A DNA stretch of 16,302 bases from JBMYQA01 sp049600855 (GCA_049600855.1 JBMYQA010000118.1:1-16302), one strand, 5' to 3'; counted from the first letter of the stretch, positions 7,322 through 15,165 are shown. The notes: generated by a model not told the origin, from the letters alone. Numbers and translations are program-made.

Positions 7322-8344
7322 TCACTCTTCCCAAGCCTCTTTATTGGTTTTATCGTACTGAGTCAACGTTTGCCAAATGACATCTTTTAATTCGTTAATG
7401 CCTTTTTGCGTCACCGATGAAATGTATAAATGGGGTAAATCTCCCATTTCTTCTGAAAGGGCACTTTTCAACTCCTCGTCGAGCATATCCGCTTTGGATA
7501 TTGCCACAATTCGATCTTTATCCAACATTTCAGGGTTATACTTTTGAAGCTCTCCCAGTAAGATTTGATATTCTTTGACAATATCATCACTATCCGCAGG
7601 AATCATAAAAAGCAGCACGGAGTTTCGTTCTATATGTCTTAAAAAACGGATTCCTAATCCTTTCCCATCTGCTGCTCCCTCAATAATTCCGGGAATATCT
7701 GCCATCACAAAGGATTTATGATCGTGATAGCTAACTACGCCAAGGTTAGGGGTGAGTGTGGTAAATGCGTAGTTGGCAATTTTAGGCTTAGCCGCAGATA
7801 CGACTGATAATAAAGTCGATTTTCCAGCATTTGGAAAACCAACTAACCCCACATCAGCCAGCAGCTTTAGTTCGAGTACAAACCAGTTTTCTTGCGATTC
7901 TCCTCCTGGTTGTGCATAGCGAGGAGTTTGGTTGGTCGCACTTTTGAAGTTGGTATTTCCAAGTCCTCCCATGCCGCCAGGCAACAAAATCTGCTCTTCC
8001 CCATCTTCAAGAATTTCGATGATTTTTTCGTCCGTATCTGCAACTTTTGCTACCGTGCCTAGTGGAACTTCAATAATTAAGTCTTTTCCTTGAGCACCCG
8101 TTTTGTTCATGCCCATTCCTGCTTGTCCGTGGTCTGCATGCAAATGTTTGGTATATCTTAAATGAAGCAGTGTCCACAGTTGTGCATTGCCCCGCACGAT
8201 GATGTGTCCTCCACGACCTCCGTCGCCTCCATCAGGCCCTCCTTTTTCTACATGTTTTTCACGCCTAAAGTGAACAGAGCCAGCGCCTCCCGCTCCTGAA
8301 CGACAAAATATACGGACATGATCAATAAAATTACTCGTTGGCAT
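7322..8344 (-). CDS. obgE: Obg-family GTPase, ribosome assembly / stress
   Basis: Obg proteins are cytosolic GTPases that bind the 50S subunit and act in ribosome maturation and in linking growth state to replication and division. The 340-residue protein begins with the glycine-rich Obg fold (about 1-160), including GAGGAGSVHFRREKH and GGPDGGDGGRGG. The G domain follows: G1 GFPNAGKST (169-177), G2 Thr within the segment FTTLTP, G3 DIPG (216-219), G4 SKAD (283-286, Ser in place of the usual Asn) and G5 around Ser309-Ser310. The C-terminal OCT domain of E. coli ObgE is absent, as is common for the shorter Obg in Bacteroidota. A strong promoter lies directly upstream (8368-8399), so it is probably transcribed on its own rather than from the receptor gene 81 bp away. 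Confidence 0.97.
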   Translation of the reverse strand: MPTSNFIDHVRIFCRSGAGGAGSVHFRREKHVEKGGPDGGDGGRGGHIIVRGNAQLWTLLHLRYTKHLHADHGQAGMGMNKTGAQGKDLIIEVPLGTVAKVADTDEKIIEILEDGEEQILLPGGMGGLGNTNFKSATNQTPRYAQPGGESQENWFVLELKLLADVGLVGFPNAGKSTLLSVVSAAKPKIANYAFTTLTPNLGVVSYHDHKSFVMADIPGIIEGAADGKGLGIRFLRHIERNSVLLFMIPADSDDIVKEYQILLGELQKYNPEMLDKDRIVAISKADMLDEELKSALSEEMGDLPHLYISSVTQKGINELKDVIWQTLTQYDKTNKEAWEE

Positions 8345-8367
8345 GTGAATTTATCTTTGTGAAGTTA

Positions 8368-8399
8368 CAAAAGTAATTTAATGCTATACAAAGCGCAAT
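8368..8399 (-). promoter_or_regulatory. Bacteroidota-type promoter of obgE
   Basis: On the minus strand, ATTG (8399-8396) is followed after exactly 20 nt by TACTTTTG (8375-8368). This fits the -33 TTG / -7 TAnnTTTG consensus with a perfect -7 element. Transcription would start near 8361, giving a leader of about 16 nt before the ATG at 8344. Confidence 0.7.
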
Positions 8400-8425
8400 T
8401 TTCGTGATTTATAATAGTTTGCGAT

Positions 8426-9646
8426 TCATTGATTTGATCGAAAGAGGTGTATTGCCAAAAAGACAAGACTCAATAAAGTTCCCAATTCAGCAATATAAAG
8501 TGTTCGTGGAAATGCTAACAGATGCGTAAGCCATGAGAAATAAAATAAAACACTGGCCATCAGTAAATAGGAAGTTTTTTTTATGCGTAAACCAGTAAAA
8601 ATGGCATATAATCCATCCAAGGCTGCTGAAAAAATAAATGCATTGGTTAACCAATTTATGTTGAAGCCTGTCGAGTGAATCATAGGGTAACTCATAACAA
8701 GCAGCGCTATAATTACTCTTGGCGCAAAATAATACAAGAAATGAATGAAGGAAGGTCGATTGGCGTTGAGTTGATAAAGTACTAAAAGAAAGCTGAGTAA
8801 GAATCCCTGTGTAGTTGTGTTTATAAGCAGTAATCGGTTAATAAATTCATAATTTACTTGATGAATCAATGTGAGGTAAGCAAGTAAACATCCTGCTGTT
8901 ACGGTGCTTACTAAAATTGTTTGTTTTGATTTGAGTGCTAGTAAGGTAAGAAATAGCATAAAACAGCCTCCAGTTATGTATCGAATTAGCGTTTGATACT
9001 TCATATACTGTTCCCACTGTTGTTCCCATTCTTGCTGATTTTCAATAGACCAATTGAAGTCGGGGAGCGGGAAGTTTTTTTGATCAATACATAAATAGAG
9101 TGTTACGGCTTTATTTTTTGCAAGCTTCATTTGGAGTTTGGGCTCGGTGCCTAAGGCGTATCCTCTTTCCTTTTTGGGCAATAAATTACCTGTGGTTTGT
9201 TTTTCTAATGTACTGTTTTCATGGTGGAAATATGCTTTAACATGATCAACATGCTTCAAGGTAAGCAACCATTGATCATTTTGATTATTTCGATTAAATA
9301 AACTAAATCTCACCCACACTTTTCCATATTGCACTTCAGGCCAATTAAATGTTGTTTGAAATGCCTTTCGATAAGAAACTGATGAAATTTCTTGAAAATC
9401 AAGTTGATTTAACGAATCGTAGAAGTATGCTAAAGTGTTTTTGGGAAGTTGAATTTTGCCAGAGGCTTGTTCAATAGCAAAGGTGTTATGGTGAGCAGGA
9501 TAATAAAATTTGCTTTGTGCATTGGAATAATGAGCGCATATAAAACAACTCACTATAATTAATCCATAAGAACACAGATACTGAACGGAAGAGAAATTAT
9601 TTATGCTGATTTTATCAATCAAGTTTGTACCTTTAAGATAACTCAA
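8426..9646 (-). CDS. 7TMR-DISM receptor without a kinase domain
   Basis: A 406-residue membrane protein with a signal sequence ending near Asn-Ala-Gln44, then an extracytoplasmic beta domain (about 55-200) of the 7TMR-DISM extracellular type, with WVRFSLFN (111-118) and WLLTLKHVDHVKAYF (126-140). Seven hydrophobic helices follow at about 219-237, 244-263, 268-292, 300-320, 331-352, 358-376 and 381-402. It then stops, four residues after the last helix. Relatives usually continue into a histidine kinase or cyclase. The frame ends cleanly in TGA and I see no continuation. The REC-kinase gene starts divergently 205 bp away, so the receptor may signal through that soluble kinase; this is inferred. 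The only Met is residue 1, giving a 20-residue leader before the hydrophobic core, so a non-ATG start inside is possible. Confidence 0.82.
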   Translation of the reverse strand: MSYLKGTNLIDKISINNFSSVQYLCSYGLIIVSCFICAHYSNAQSKFYYPAHHNTFAIEQASGKIQLPKNTLAYFYDSLNQLDFQEISSVSYRKAFQTTFNWPEVQYGKVWVRFSLFNRNNQNDQWLLTLKHVDHVKAYFHHENSTLEKQTTGNLLPKKERGYALGTEPKLQMKLAKNKAVTLYLCIDQKNFPLPDFNWSIENQQEWEQQWEQYMKYQTLIRYITGGCFMLFLTLLALKSKQTILVSTVTAGCLLAYLTLIHQVNYEFINRLLLINTTTQGFLLSFLLVLYQLNANRPSFIHFLYYFAPRVIIALLVMSYPMIHSTGFNINWLTNAFIFSAALDGLYAIFTGLRIKKTSYLLMASVLFYFSWLTHLLAFPRTLYIAELGTLLSLVFLAIHLFRSNQ

Positions 9647-9702
9647 GAGTTGTATGATTTTACACGTACACGATTATATTTTACTGAAATGACCGCAGAC
9701 AA

Positions 9703-9759
9703 TGAACTTGTCTAACACTAGTTTTTTCAACCGAAATAAATTAATGTTAGACAAGTTCA
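9703..9759. repeat. Long hairpin in divergent intergenic region
   Basis: A perfect 15-bp inverted repeat (arms 9703-9717 and 9745-9759, TGAACTTGTCTAACA) encloses 27 bases that can pair further, ending in a small loop around AACCGAAA. It sits in the 205-bp gap between the receptor (-) and kinase (+) genes, upstream of both, so a plain end-of-gene terminator is unlikely. Operator, attenuator-like leader or mobile palindromic repeat are all possible. Its layout resembles the repeats at 1899 and 11836, but the arm sequence differs. Confidence 0.65.
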
Positions 9760-9779
9760 ATTTCACAAACGAAGCTACG

Positions 9780-9842
9780 ATGAAACACGCACTTGTTTAT
9801 GCAATTACCTTATTATTTTTTATCAGCTGTAGCTCAAGATGA
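9780..9842 (+). CDS. Possible 20-residue micro-lipoprotein or leader ORF
   Basis: ATG at 9780 opens a 20-codon frame ending in TGA (9840-9842), MKHALVYAITLLFFISCSSR. It has a Lys-His start, a hydrophobic core and a lipobox-like FISC, a complete lipoprotein signal peptide with only three residues after the Cys. It stops 9 bp before the kinase start. It may be a tiny lipoprotein, a translated leader coupled to the kinase gene, or the remnant of a decayed lipoprotein gene. There is no further support from sequence alone. Confidence 0.3.
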   Translation: MKHALVYAITLLFFISCSSR

Positions 9843-9851
9843 ATTTAAAAA

Positions 9852-10985
9852 ATGGCTAAGAATACCGTACTGATTGTAGATGATGAATATTTATACCTTG
9901 ATGCGATTTCTAATTTATTGCCCGATCATGAATTTACAATACTGAGAGCTGTAAATGGGGAAATGGCCTATCAAGTAGCGTTAAAACGAGTTCCAGATAT
10001 TATTATCATGGATTGGGATATGCCTGTATTAACGGGAATAGAGGCCACTCAAAAGTTAAAAGCAGATTCTAAAACGCGTCATATTCCGATCATTATGTCT
10101 ACTGGTGTGATGACTTCTGCGGAAGATTTGCAAATCGCACTTTCGGCAGGAGCCGTGGACTATATTCGGAAACCTGTAGATAAGTTAGAGTTACTTGCTC
10201 GGATGAACTCTGTGCTCACGATCGCACACTCTTTTCAAAAGATACAGGAACAGAAAAAGGCATTGGAGCGAAGTAATTTAACCAAAGAACGCTTATTAGC
10301 TATCGTGGCTCATGACCTAAATTCTCCGTTAAGCTCATTGAGTGGAACGTTAGGCTTGGTTCGGATTAAAGCCAAAAAACAAGCCATAAATGCTGAAGAA
10401 CTCATGCAGTTATTTGATCATATTGAAGGAGAGTTTCAGTCGGTAGTAGAGTTGATGAATAATTTATTGTTATGGGCACTGCATCAGCAAGATGCATTGC
10501 GTTATCATCCGATTCACTTTTCTATAGACGAGGTAATTAAACCCTGCATACGCCTCATTAACGGACGTGTTGAGCAAAAAGAAATTGAATTTACACAAGT
10601 ATATGACTCCAGCTTATCCTTAGTGACTGATAAGGATATGTTAGCGTTTATTATTCGTAACCTATTGGTGAATGCGGTAAAGTTTACTCCTGAAAAAGGG
10701 AAAATTCATATGGAAGTCAGTCAACAGTCAGCTGGTTTGTATTGGAAAATATCAGATACAGGAGTTGGCATAGCCCCTGAGCAGCTCCACGATTTATTTG
10801 CCCAAATAGATCCGAACAGAAGTCGGCACGATACCCACGGCAAAAAAGGAACAGGGGTAGGCTTAGCCATGTCGAAAGAGTTTGCCTTAAAAATGCGCAG
10901 TGAGCTGTGGGCTGAAAGTACGTTAGGAGAAGGAAGTGTATTTTACCTAAAGTTACCCCATGATGCGATAGCTACTCAAGAATGA
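9852..10985 (+). CDS. Cytosolic hybrid protein: receiver domain plus histidine kinase
   Basis: 377 residues, no signal peptide or membrane helix. An N-terminal receiver domain (about 1-122) has the acidic pair Asp10-Asp11, phosphoacceptor Asp54 in IIMDWDMP, Thr84 and Lys107 in RKP. A helical linker leads into the HisKA helix with catalytic His154 in VAHDLNSPL, then HATPase_c with the N box around Asn270-Asn274, G1 DTGVGIA (302-308) and G2 GTGVGLAM (333-340). All catalytic residues are present. A REC-HK order without a sensor domain suggests it is controlled by phosphorylation from another kinase, and then passes phosphate on. Candidate partners are the receptor next door, the response regulator whose gene overlaps its 3' end by 10 bp, and the membrane kinase at 11953. 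A promoter candidate (TTG at 9650, TATATTTT at 9675) has spacing 22 and is weak. Confidence 0.93.
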   Translation: MAKNTVLIVDDEYLYLDAISNLLPDHEFTILRAVNGEMAYQVALKRVPDIIIMDWDMPVLTGIEATQKLKADSKTRHIPIIMSTGVMTSAEDLQIALSAGAVDYIRKPVDKLELLARMNSVLTIAHSFQKIQEQKKALERSNLTKERLLAIVAHDLNSPLSSLSGTLGLVRIKAKKQAINAEELMQLFDHIEGEFQSVVELMNNLLLWALHQQDALRYHPIHFSIDEVIKPCIRLINGRVEQKEIEFTQVYDSSLSLVTDKDMLAFIIRNLLVNAVKFTPEKGKIHMEVSQQSAGLYWKISDTGVGIAPEQLHDLFAQIDPNRSRHDTHGKKGTGVGLAMSKEFALKMRSELWAESTLGEGSVFYLKLPHDAIATQE

Positions 10986-11653
10986 CTGAGTAACCATTCT
11001 TTATGCTCAATAGCAAACTGCATGAGTGCATTTTTACCTTCCATATTCAATTTTCGAGCAATGCGATAGCGGTGCGTATCAATGGTACGCTTACTGTTAA
11101 ATAGCTCTTCAGCAATTTCATTGGAGCTTTTGCCTTGGGCAATGAGCAGCAACACCTTTAATTCGCGTTTTGTAAGCAAACTGATATCAGGCTGGTTTTT
11201 GGCAAACTTTTCTACATACGCTTCTTTAGCTTGCATCATCGCTTGGTAGCACAAAGGACTGATGTAACGTTCCCCTCTAATAATGGTTTGTAGGCACTCA
11301 TCAATTTCATCTAACGCACATTGTTTTAGCAAAAAACCATTAATTCCTAACTGCAACCCTTTTTCAAATACATCTTTAGGAATAAAATTAGAAAAAAGAA
11401 TAATTTTAGTGTTCAGCTCCTTTTCAACAATCCATTCAGCCACTTCAATGCCCGAAATTTTAGGCATGCTTAAGTCTAACAATACAATATTTGGCTGATA
11501 CTGATCGATTAAAGCTTGTGCTGCTTCCCCATCTGAAGGCCTTTTGGCAATTAAATCAATATGATTAATGGATTGTAAAATTTCAGAAATGCCAAGATGC
11601 ATGATTGGATGATCATCTGCATATAAAATACTGTAGGTACTTTGATTAATCAT
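10976..11653 (-). CDS. NarL/FixJ-type response regulator with LuxR DNA-binding domain
   Basis: 225 residues. The receiver domain (about 5-125) has Asp13-Asp14, phosphoacceptor Asp60 in IVLLDLSMP, Ser88 and Lys110. The C-terminal LuxR-type helix-turn-helix (about 158-214) includes LLTKREL, the typical E-x-L-x-L-I-A-Q-G-K-S-x-x-E-I-A core and the recognition helix with SKRTIDTHR. On phosphorylation such proteins dimerise and bind DNA. The gene is divergent from the 7TMR-DISM kinase at 11953, the classic placement of a cognate pair, and its stop codon lies inside the end of the REC-kinase gene (10-bp tail-to-tail overlap). The 299-bp divergent region holds its promoter and two palindromes that could be its own operators (inferred). 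Confidence 0.95.
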   Translation of the reverse strand: MINQSTYSILYADDHPIMHLGISEILQSINHIDLIAKRPSDGEAAQALIDQYQPNIVLLDLSMPKISGIEVAEWIVEKELNTKIILFSNFIPKDVFEKGLQLGINGFLLKQCALDEIDECLQTIIRGERYISPLCYQAMMQAKEAYVEKFAKNQPDISLLTKRELKVLLLIAQGKSSNEIAEELFNSKRTIDTHRYRIARKLNMEGKNALMQFAIEHKEWLLSHS

Positions 11654-11689
11654 TGGAACTCAACATTTTTATTGACAATTGAAATTAGA

Positions 11690-11720
11690 CAAACCTATAA
11701 GCTTATGAGATGATAGTCAA
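11690..11720 (-). promoter_or_regulatory. Promoter of the response regulator gene
   Basis: On the minus strand TTG (11720-11718) is followed after exactly 20 nt by TAGGTTTG (11697-11690), a perfect Bacteroidota -7 element. Transcription would start near 11683, about 30 nt before the ATG at 11653. On the opposite strand TACATTTG (11739-11746) also fits the -7 consensus but lacks a -33 element. Confidence 0.65.
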
Positions 11721-11835
11721 GTAATCCGTGCATTGAAATACATTTGTGATGTGGTTATTGGTGAATTCATTCACTATATTATCATTTCGTCAAATGGAAT
11801 TTCCATCTTTGTTTGGAAGGTGTTGTATGAATAAG

Positions 11836-11883
11836 AGACTGTTTGAATTTTTGTTTAGCCGAAAGAAAGAGTTCAAACAGTCT
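11836..11883. repeat. Dispersed palindromic repeat, copy B
   Basis: Perfect 12-bp arms AGACTGTTTGAA (11836-11847) and TTCAAACAGTCT (11872-11883) surround 24 bases with partial further pairing and a central GCCGAAAG. The left flank and arm, 11834-11852, are the reverse complement of 1921-1939 with one mismatch, so this is a second copy of the repeat seen between the genes at 911 and 1945. Here it lies about 70 bp upstream of a kinase gene rather than after a gene. Confidence 0.65.
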
Positions 11884-11906
11884 GTCAGTTTTCTGGAACA
11901 AAAAAG

Positions 11907-11920
11907 AGCTAAATTTAGCT
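11907..11920. promoter_or_regulatory. 14-bp perfect palindrome, possible operator
   Basis: AGCTAAATTTAGCT is a perfect palindrome 32 bp before the ATG of the 7TMR-DISM kinase, without a spacer. This fits a dimeric DNA-binding protein site, and the divergent LuxR-type regulator is the obvious candidate. Chance occurrence in AT-rich DNA cannot be excluded. Confidence 0.4.
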
Positions 11921-11952
11921 AGCATTAAAACGATTACCTCTATTTTCACATT

Positions 11953-14232
11953 ATGATTGGGCGTTGGGTATACTTTTTAATCATAAACATGAGTTTGAGT
12001 TATGCCACCTTAGCTCAAGTAAATCATATGGTGCTTCATAATGAGATTCCAAAGCATTCAATCAATGAATTTGCCAAAGTTTATGAAGATCAAAGTGGAG
12101 AAGCAACCTTTAAAGAAATACAACAAAAAACGGATGCTTTTTGTTCTTATGATTCATTAAGTCAAAACTTAAATCAGTCTGCTTCTTATTGGTTGCGTGT
12201 TTCTGTAGAAAATGAGGTTAAATATAGAAAGGAATGGATACTGACTACAACAGAAACGGATATTGTGGAGTTGTATCAGGTGACCAAAACAAAAACACAT
12301 GGGCCTTTACGAACAGGAAAGCTTGTCCCCTACTCCGCGCGAAATGTAAAAGGTGGAAAGCCCCATTTATGTCGATTCCAATTAGAGCTTCCTGTAGGAG
12401 ATACCGTGACTTTGTGGATACGATTTTCCAGCCCTACCAAATCGTTGAAAGGCTTAGGAAGTTCACTACTTACCAAAGAACAATGGAAAATTCATCAATA
12501 TGAAACGTTTTACACCCGACAGCTCATTATAGGTATTTTTATTGGCTTTTTAGGCATCATGTTTTTGTACACATTTACCAATTACTTATTGGTGAAAGAC
12601 AACATCTACTTGTATTATTCCATCTATATTTTAGGGCCTTTACTTTACACAGCCAATTACGAGGGGTTTTTATTTCCCCAATTACTCGGAGAAATTCCAT
12701 TGCTGTACTTATACATTCGAGTGCTTTCACCTCCATTTGCCATTATTGGCTACCTTGCATTTACAAGGGCCTTTTTAAAAACCTCAACACTCATTCCAAA
12801 ATGGGATCGCGTATTTAAAGGCTTGATTGTGATAGAAATTCTTGTGATCATCTATGCTTCTATTGTAATCCCATTTAATCTAAATATTTTCTTCTTCCGA
12901 TATATTCCAGTAGCGTTTCATGTGATTGTGCTTTTTTCCACCTTTCTGTTGTCCTTTACTTTGCTCAAAGACAATAAGAGTCTTACACGCTACTTTGTTT
13001 TAGGAGTGGCTGCTTATACACTAAGTACCATCGCATTAAATTATGTGGCTATTTCAAAAGCCCTACCTTTAAATATTGGCTTATTAATACAGGCAGTAGG
13101 CTTTGTGACTGAATTGGTTTCTTTTTCGATAGGGTTGGGATACCGCATGAAATTAAATGAAGATGAGAAACATAAAGTAGAAGCAGAAAATGCGCGAATT
13201 CTGAAAGAACAAAACTATTTGCTAGAGCAACAAGTGCTTGCTCGCACCCAAGAAATACAACTGCAAAAAGAGGAAATTGAAGTACAGGCAGAAGAGTTAA
13301 GAGCAACCAATGAACAATTAATTTCCCTCATGGATTTTAAGCAAGCGATGACGAATATGATTGTTCATGACTTAAAGAATCCGCTTGCAAGTATTATGCA
13401 GCTTACTAAAGAGGCAAATACCAAACAAACCAGTTTGCGCATGCTCAATTTGGTCATGAATATTTTGGATGTGGATAAAATGGAAGAAACCCAAATTCCA
13501 ATACGTTGGCATCGGCATCGTTTGAGCAAAGTAGTCAATGAGGCTTTTGAACAAGTTGAACTATTGATGGAGCAAAAGCGCATTCAATTTAAAACTGATT
13601 TACCCAAATATGCCCTAATTTACGCCGATTATGAGTTGATTGTCAGAGTTTTAGTCAATTTACTAACTAATGCAATTAAGTTTACACCTTTAAATGGTGA
13701 GATAACCATTAAAGCCACCGAAGAAATTGAAGCCAAGTTGAAGGTTTGTGTGATTAATACGGGTAAAGGAATTCCTGATTCAAAAATTAATAGCCTCTTT
13801 GATAAATACTCGCAATTAGAAGCACGTAAATCTGGTAGTGTACGTGCTTCTGGGTTGGGCCTAACGTTTTGTAAACTGGTGTTGGAAGCGCATCAATGTA
13901 AAATTTCAGCAGAATCAGCTGAAAATGGCCCTACTACATTTTGGTTCACCATTCCCGTAAAGAAAGATTTGTCCTCAACAACTACAGCAGCAGACGAGCC
14001 GATTACAATAGCAGCAGAAAAACAAGGATTGACGGAGAAAAGTAAAGCATTAATACAAGGACAATTGGAGAAATTGGCCCAATTAGAGGTATTTGATTAC
14101 AGTGAGATACAAGACGTATTGAAAGAAATTGATGATACAGGGCATGATGAACTGAAAGATTGGAAGAAGGAGATTCTTTCTGCCATTTCGGTTTGTAATC
14201 AAGTGAGGTATCAAGAATTAATTGAACTTTAA
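11953..14232 (+). CDS. 7TMR-DISM membrane histidine kinase
   Basis: 759 residues. A signal peptide ends near Leu-Ala-Gln22. Residues about 25-180 form the 7TMR-DISM extracytoplasmic domain (SYWLRVSVEN at 78-87, WILTTTETDIVELY at 95-108). Seven membrane helices span about 190-398, followed by a coiled coil (about 400-460). The HisKA segment carries His472 in MIVHDLKNPLASI; its two helices are about ten residues shorter than usual. HATPase_c follows (about 555-668) with N box Asn569-Asn573. Its G1 box reads INTGKGI, with Asn602 where the adenine-contacting Asp is normally found; the G2 segment SGLGLTF is present. The tail (about 690-759) is a helical extension resembling the segment that often follows receiver domains in hybrid kinases, but no receiver is present. 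The ligand is unknown; this domain class is thought to sense small molecules. The divergent regulator at 10976 is the likely partner. Confidence 0.92.
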   Translation: MIGRWVYFLIINMSLSYATLAQVNHMVLHNEIPKHSINEFAKVYEDQSGEATFKEIQQKTDAFCSYDSLSQNLNQSASYWLRVSVENEVKYRKEWILTTTETDIVELYQVTKTKTHGPLRTGKLVPYSARNVKGGKPHLCRFQLELPVGDTVTLWIRFSSPTKSLKGLGSSLLTKEQWKIHQYETFYTRQLIIGIFIGFLGIMFLYTFTNYLLVKDNIYLYYSIYILGPLLYTANYEGFLFPQLLGEIPLLYLYIRVLSPPFAIIGYLAFTRAFLKTSTLIPKWDRVFKGLIVIEILVIIYASIVIPFNLNIFFFRYIPVAFHVIVLFSTFLLSFTLLKDNKSLTRYFVLGVAAYTLSTIALNYVAISKALPLNIGLLIQAVGFVTELVSFSIGLGYRMKLNEDEKHKVEAENARILKEQNYLLEQQVLARTQEIQLQKEEIEVQAEELRATNEQLISLMDFKQAMTNMIVHDLKNPLASIMQLTKEANTKQTSLRMLNLVMNILDVDKMEETQIPIRWHRHRLSKVVNEAFEQVELLMEQKRIQFKTDLPKYALIYADYELIVRVLVNLLTNAIKFTPLNGEITIKATEEIEAKLKVCVINTGKGIPDSKINSLFDKYSQLEARKSGSVRASGLGLTFCKLVLEAHQCKISAESAENGPTTFWFTIPVKKDLSSTTTAADEPITIAAEKQGLTEKSKALIQGQLEKLAQLEVFDYSEIQDVLKEIDDTGHDELKDWKKEILSAISVCNQVRYQELIEL

Positions 14233-14293
14233 AGATGAAGTGGAGAAGGGTATTTAATAATAATATTTTCGCCAACCTTAAATATAACAACGT

Positions 14294-15115
14294 ATGAAAT
14301 TTCCTACTCAAGCATTAGCATCATTTAATCAAGCGGAAATTGCGATTCATAGAGTTTGTCAGCTATTGGCTTTAACTGGAGTGAATCTAGTAGCTAAAAA
14401 AGCAGATGATAGTCATACTAATTTAGGTTGGGATGCGAATCGGTCAGCAGTTATTGGGCGATATTTCTTATTGAATAACCAAACTATGCGCTTCATTTTT
14501 TTATTAAAAGAACGGGAGTTGTGTTTTGAAACCGATAGTGGTCAATTGGTAGCCAGCATTTCCTTAGATTACTCAGATCATGAAAGCCTAATGATGTGGT
14601 GGAAAATGCAGCTGCAAGAGTTAGGTGTGAAAAATCCATTAATTGACCAACTGCATTATGATTTGCCAGATTCTTCGACGTATCAAACTGTTGAAATTGA
14701 AGCTTTTGATGAATATTTACCAGTTTGGATGGCTTTGCGAACACAAGCAAATCAAGTATTTGAATCCTTAAATGAAAGGAAGCAAATTGATTCAGAAATT
14801 CGTATTTGGCCTCATCACTTTGATACAGGGGTATATTATCCCATAAAAGGGGAGGTACAAGCAATAGGTGCGGGGATGGCCATTGCCGATTCTATTCAGC
14901 CAGAACCTTACTATTACCTGTATGGCTGGGCTAAAGATGCCGAGATTGACTTGAGTAATGTGCCAGATTTAGAGAAGGGAAAGTGTTTAAATGGGGATTG
15001 GAAAGGATTGATTTTGCCTGTTTCTCAGTTAGCTAGCCTCACAACGACCAAACAGGTTGATGAATTCTTAAGCATCGCTTTTGATTTTTTGAAAAGCCGC
15101 TTGGCTAGTCTATAA
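14294..15115 (+). CDS. Uncharacterised protein, possibly DUF5996-like
   Basis: 273 residues, no signal peptide or membrane helix, so cytosolic. I do not recognise a confident family. The order of elements, an N-terminal LALTGVNLV, a central LQELGV, then IWPHHFDTG (171-179), GWAKD, and a closing NGDWKG and LPVSQL, loosely recalls proteins of the DUF5996 type. Those share a leading LALTP segment and a W/F-HFD-like motif, but the similarity is from memory and weak. Conserved-looking His, Asp and Trp residues (WPHHFD) could be a metal or substrate site. It lies 61 bp downstream of the membrane kinase on the same strand; read-through is possible. It ends at a strong bidirectional terminator. No function is claimed. 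Confidence 0.75.
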   Translation: MKFPTQALASFNQAEIAIHRVCQLLALTGVNLVAKKADDSHTNLGWDANRSAVIGRYFLLNNQTMRFIFLLKERELCFETDSGQLVASISLDYSDHESLMMWWKMQLQELGVKNPLIDQLHYDLPDSSTYQTVEIEAFDEYLPVWMALRTQANQVFESLNERKQIDSEIRIWPHHFDTGVYYPIKGEVQAIGAGMAIADSIQPEPYYYLYGWAKDAEIDLSNVPDLEKGKCLNGDWKGLILPVSQLASLTTTKQVDEFLSIAFDFLKSRLASL

Positions 15116-15134
15116 GCTCATTGTTTAAAATGAA

Positions 15135-15157
15135 AAAATCCCCAATTTGGGGATTTT
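15135..15157. terminator. Strong bidirectional rho-independent terminator
   Basis: Perfect arms AAAATCCCC (15135-15143) and GGGGATTTT (15149-15157) with a 5-base loop AATTT. A-run and T-run flank the G+C stem, so it works in both directions. It lies between the convergent genes ending at 15115 and 15166. Confidence 0.88.
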
Positions 15158-15165
15158 GAGTTCTT

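Noticed and set aside
11794..11922. 42-codon + strand frame upstream of the 7TMR-DISM kinase
   Set aside because: It reads through the palindromic repeat at 11836-11883, so the frame is a by-product of the repeat; it also ends inside the 14-bp palindrome.
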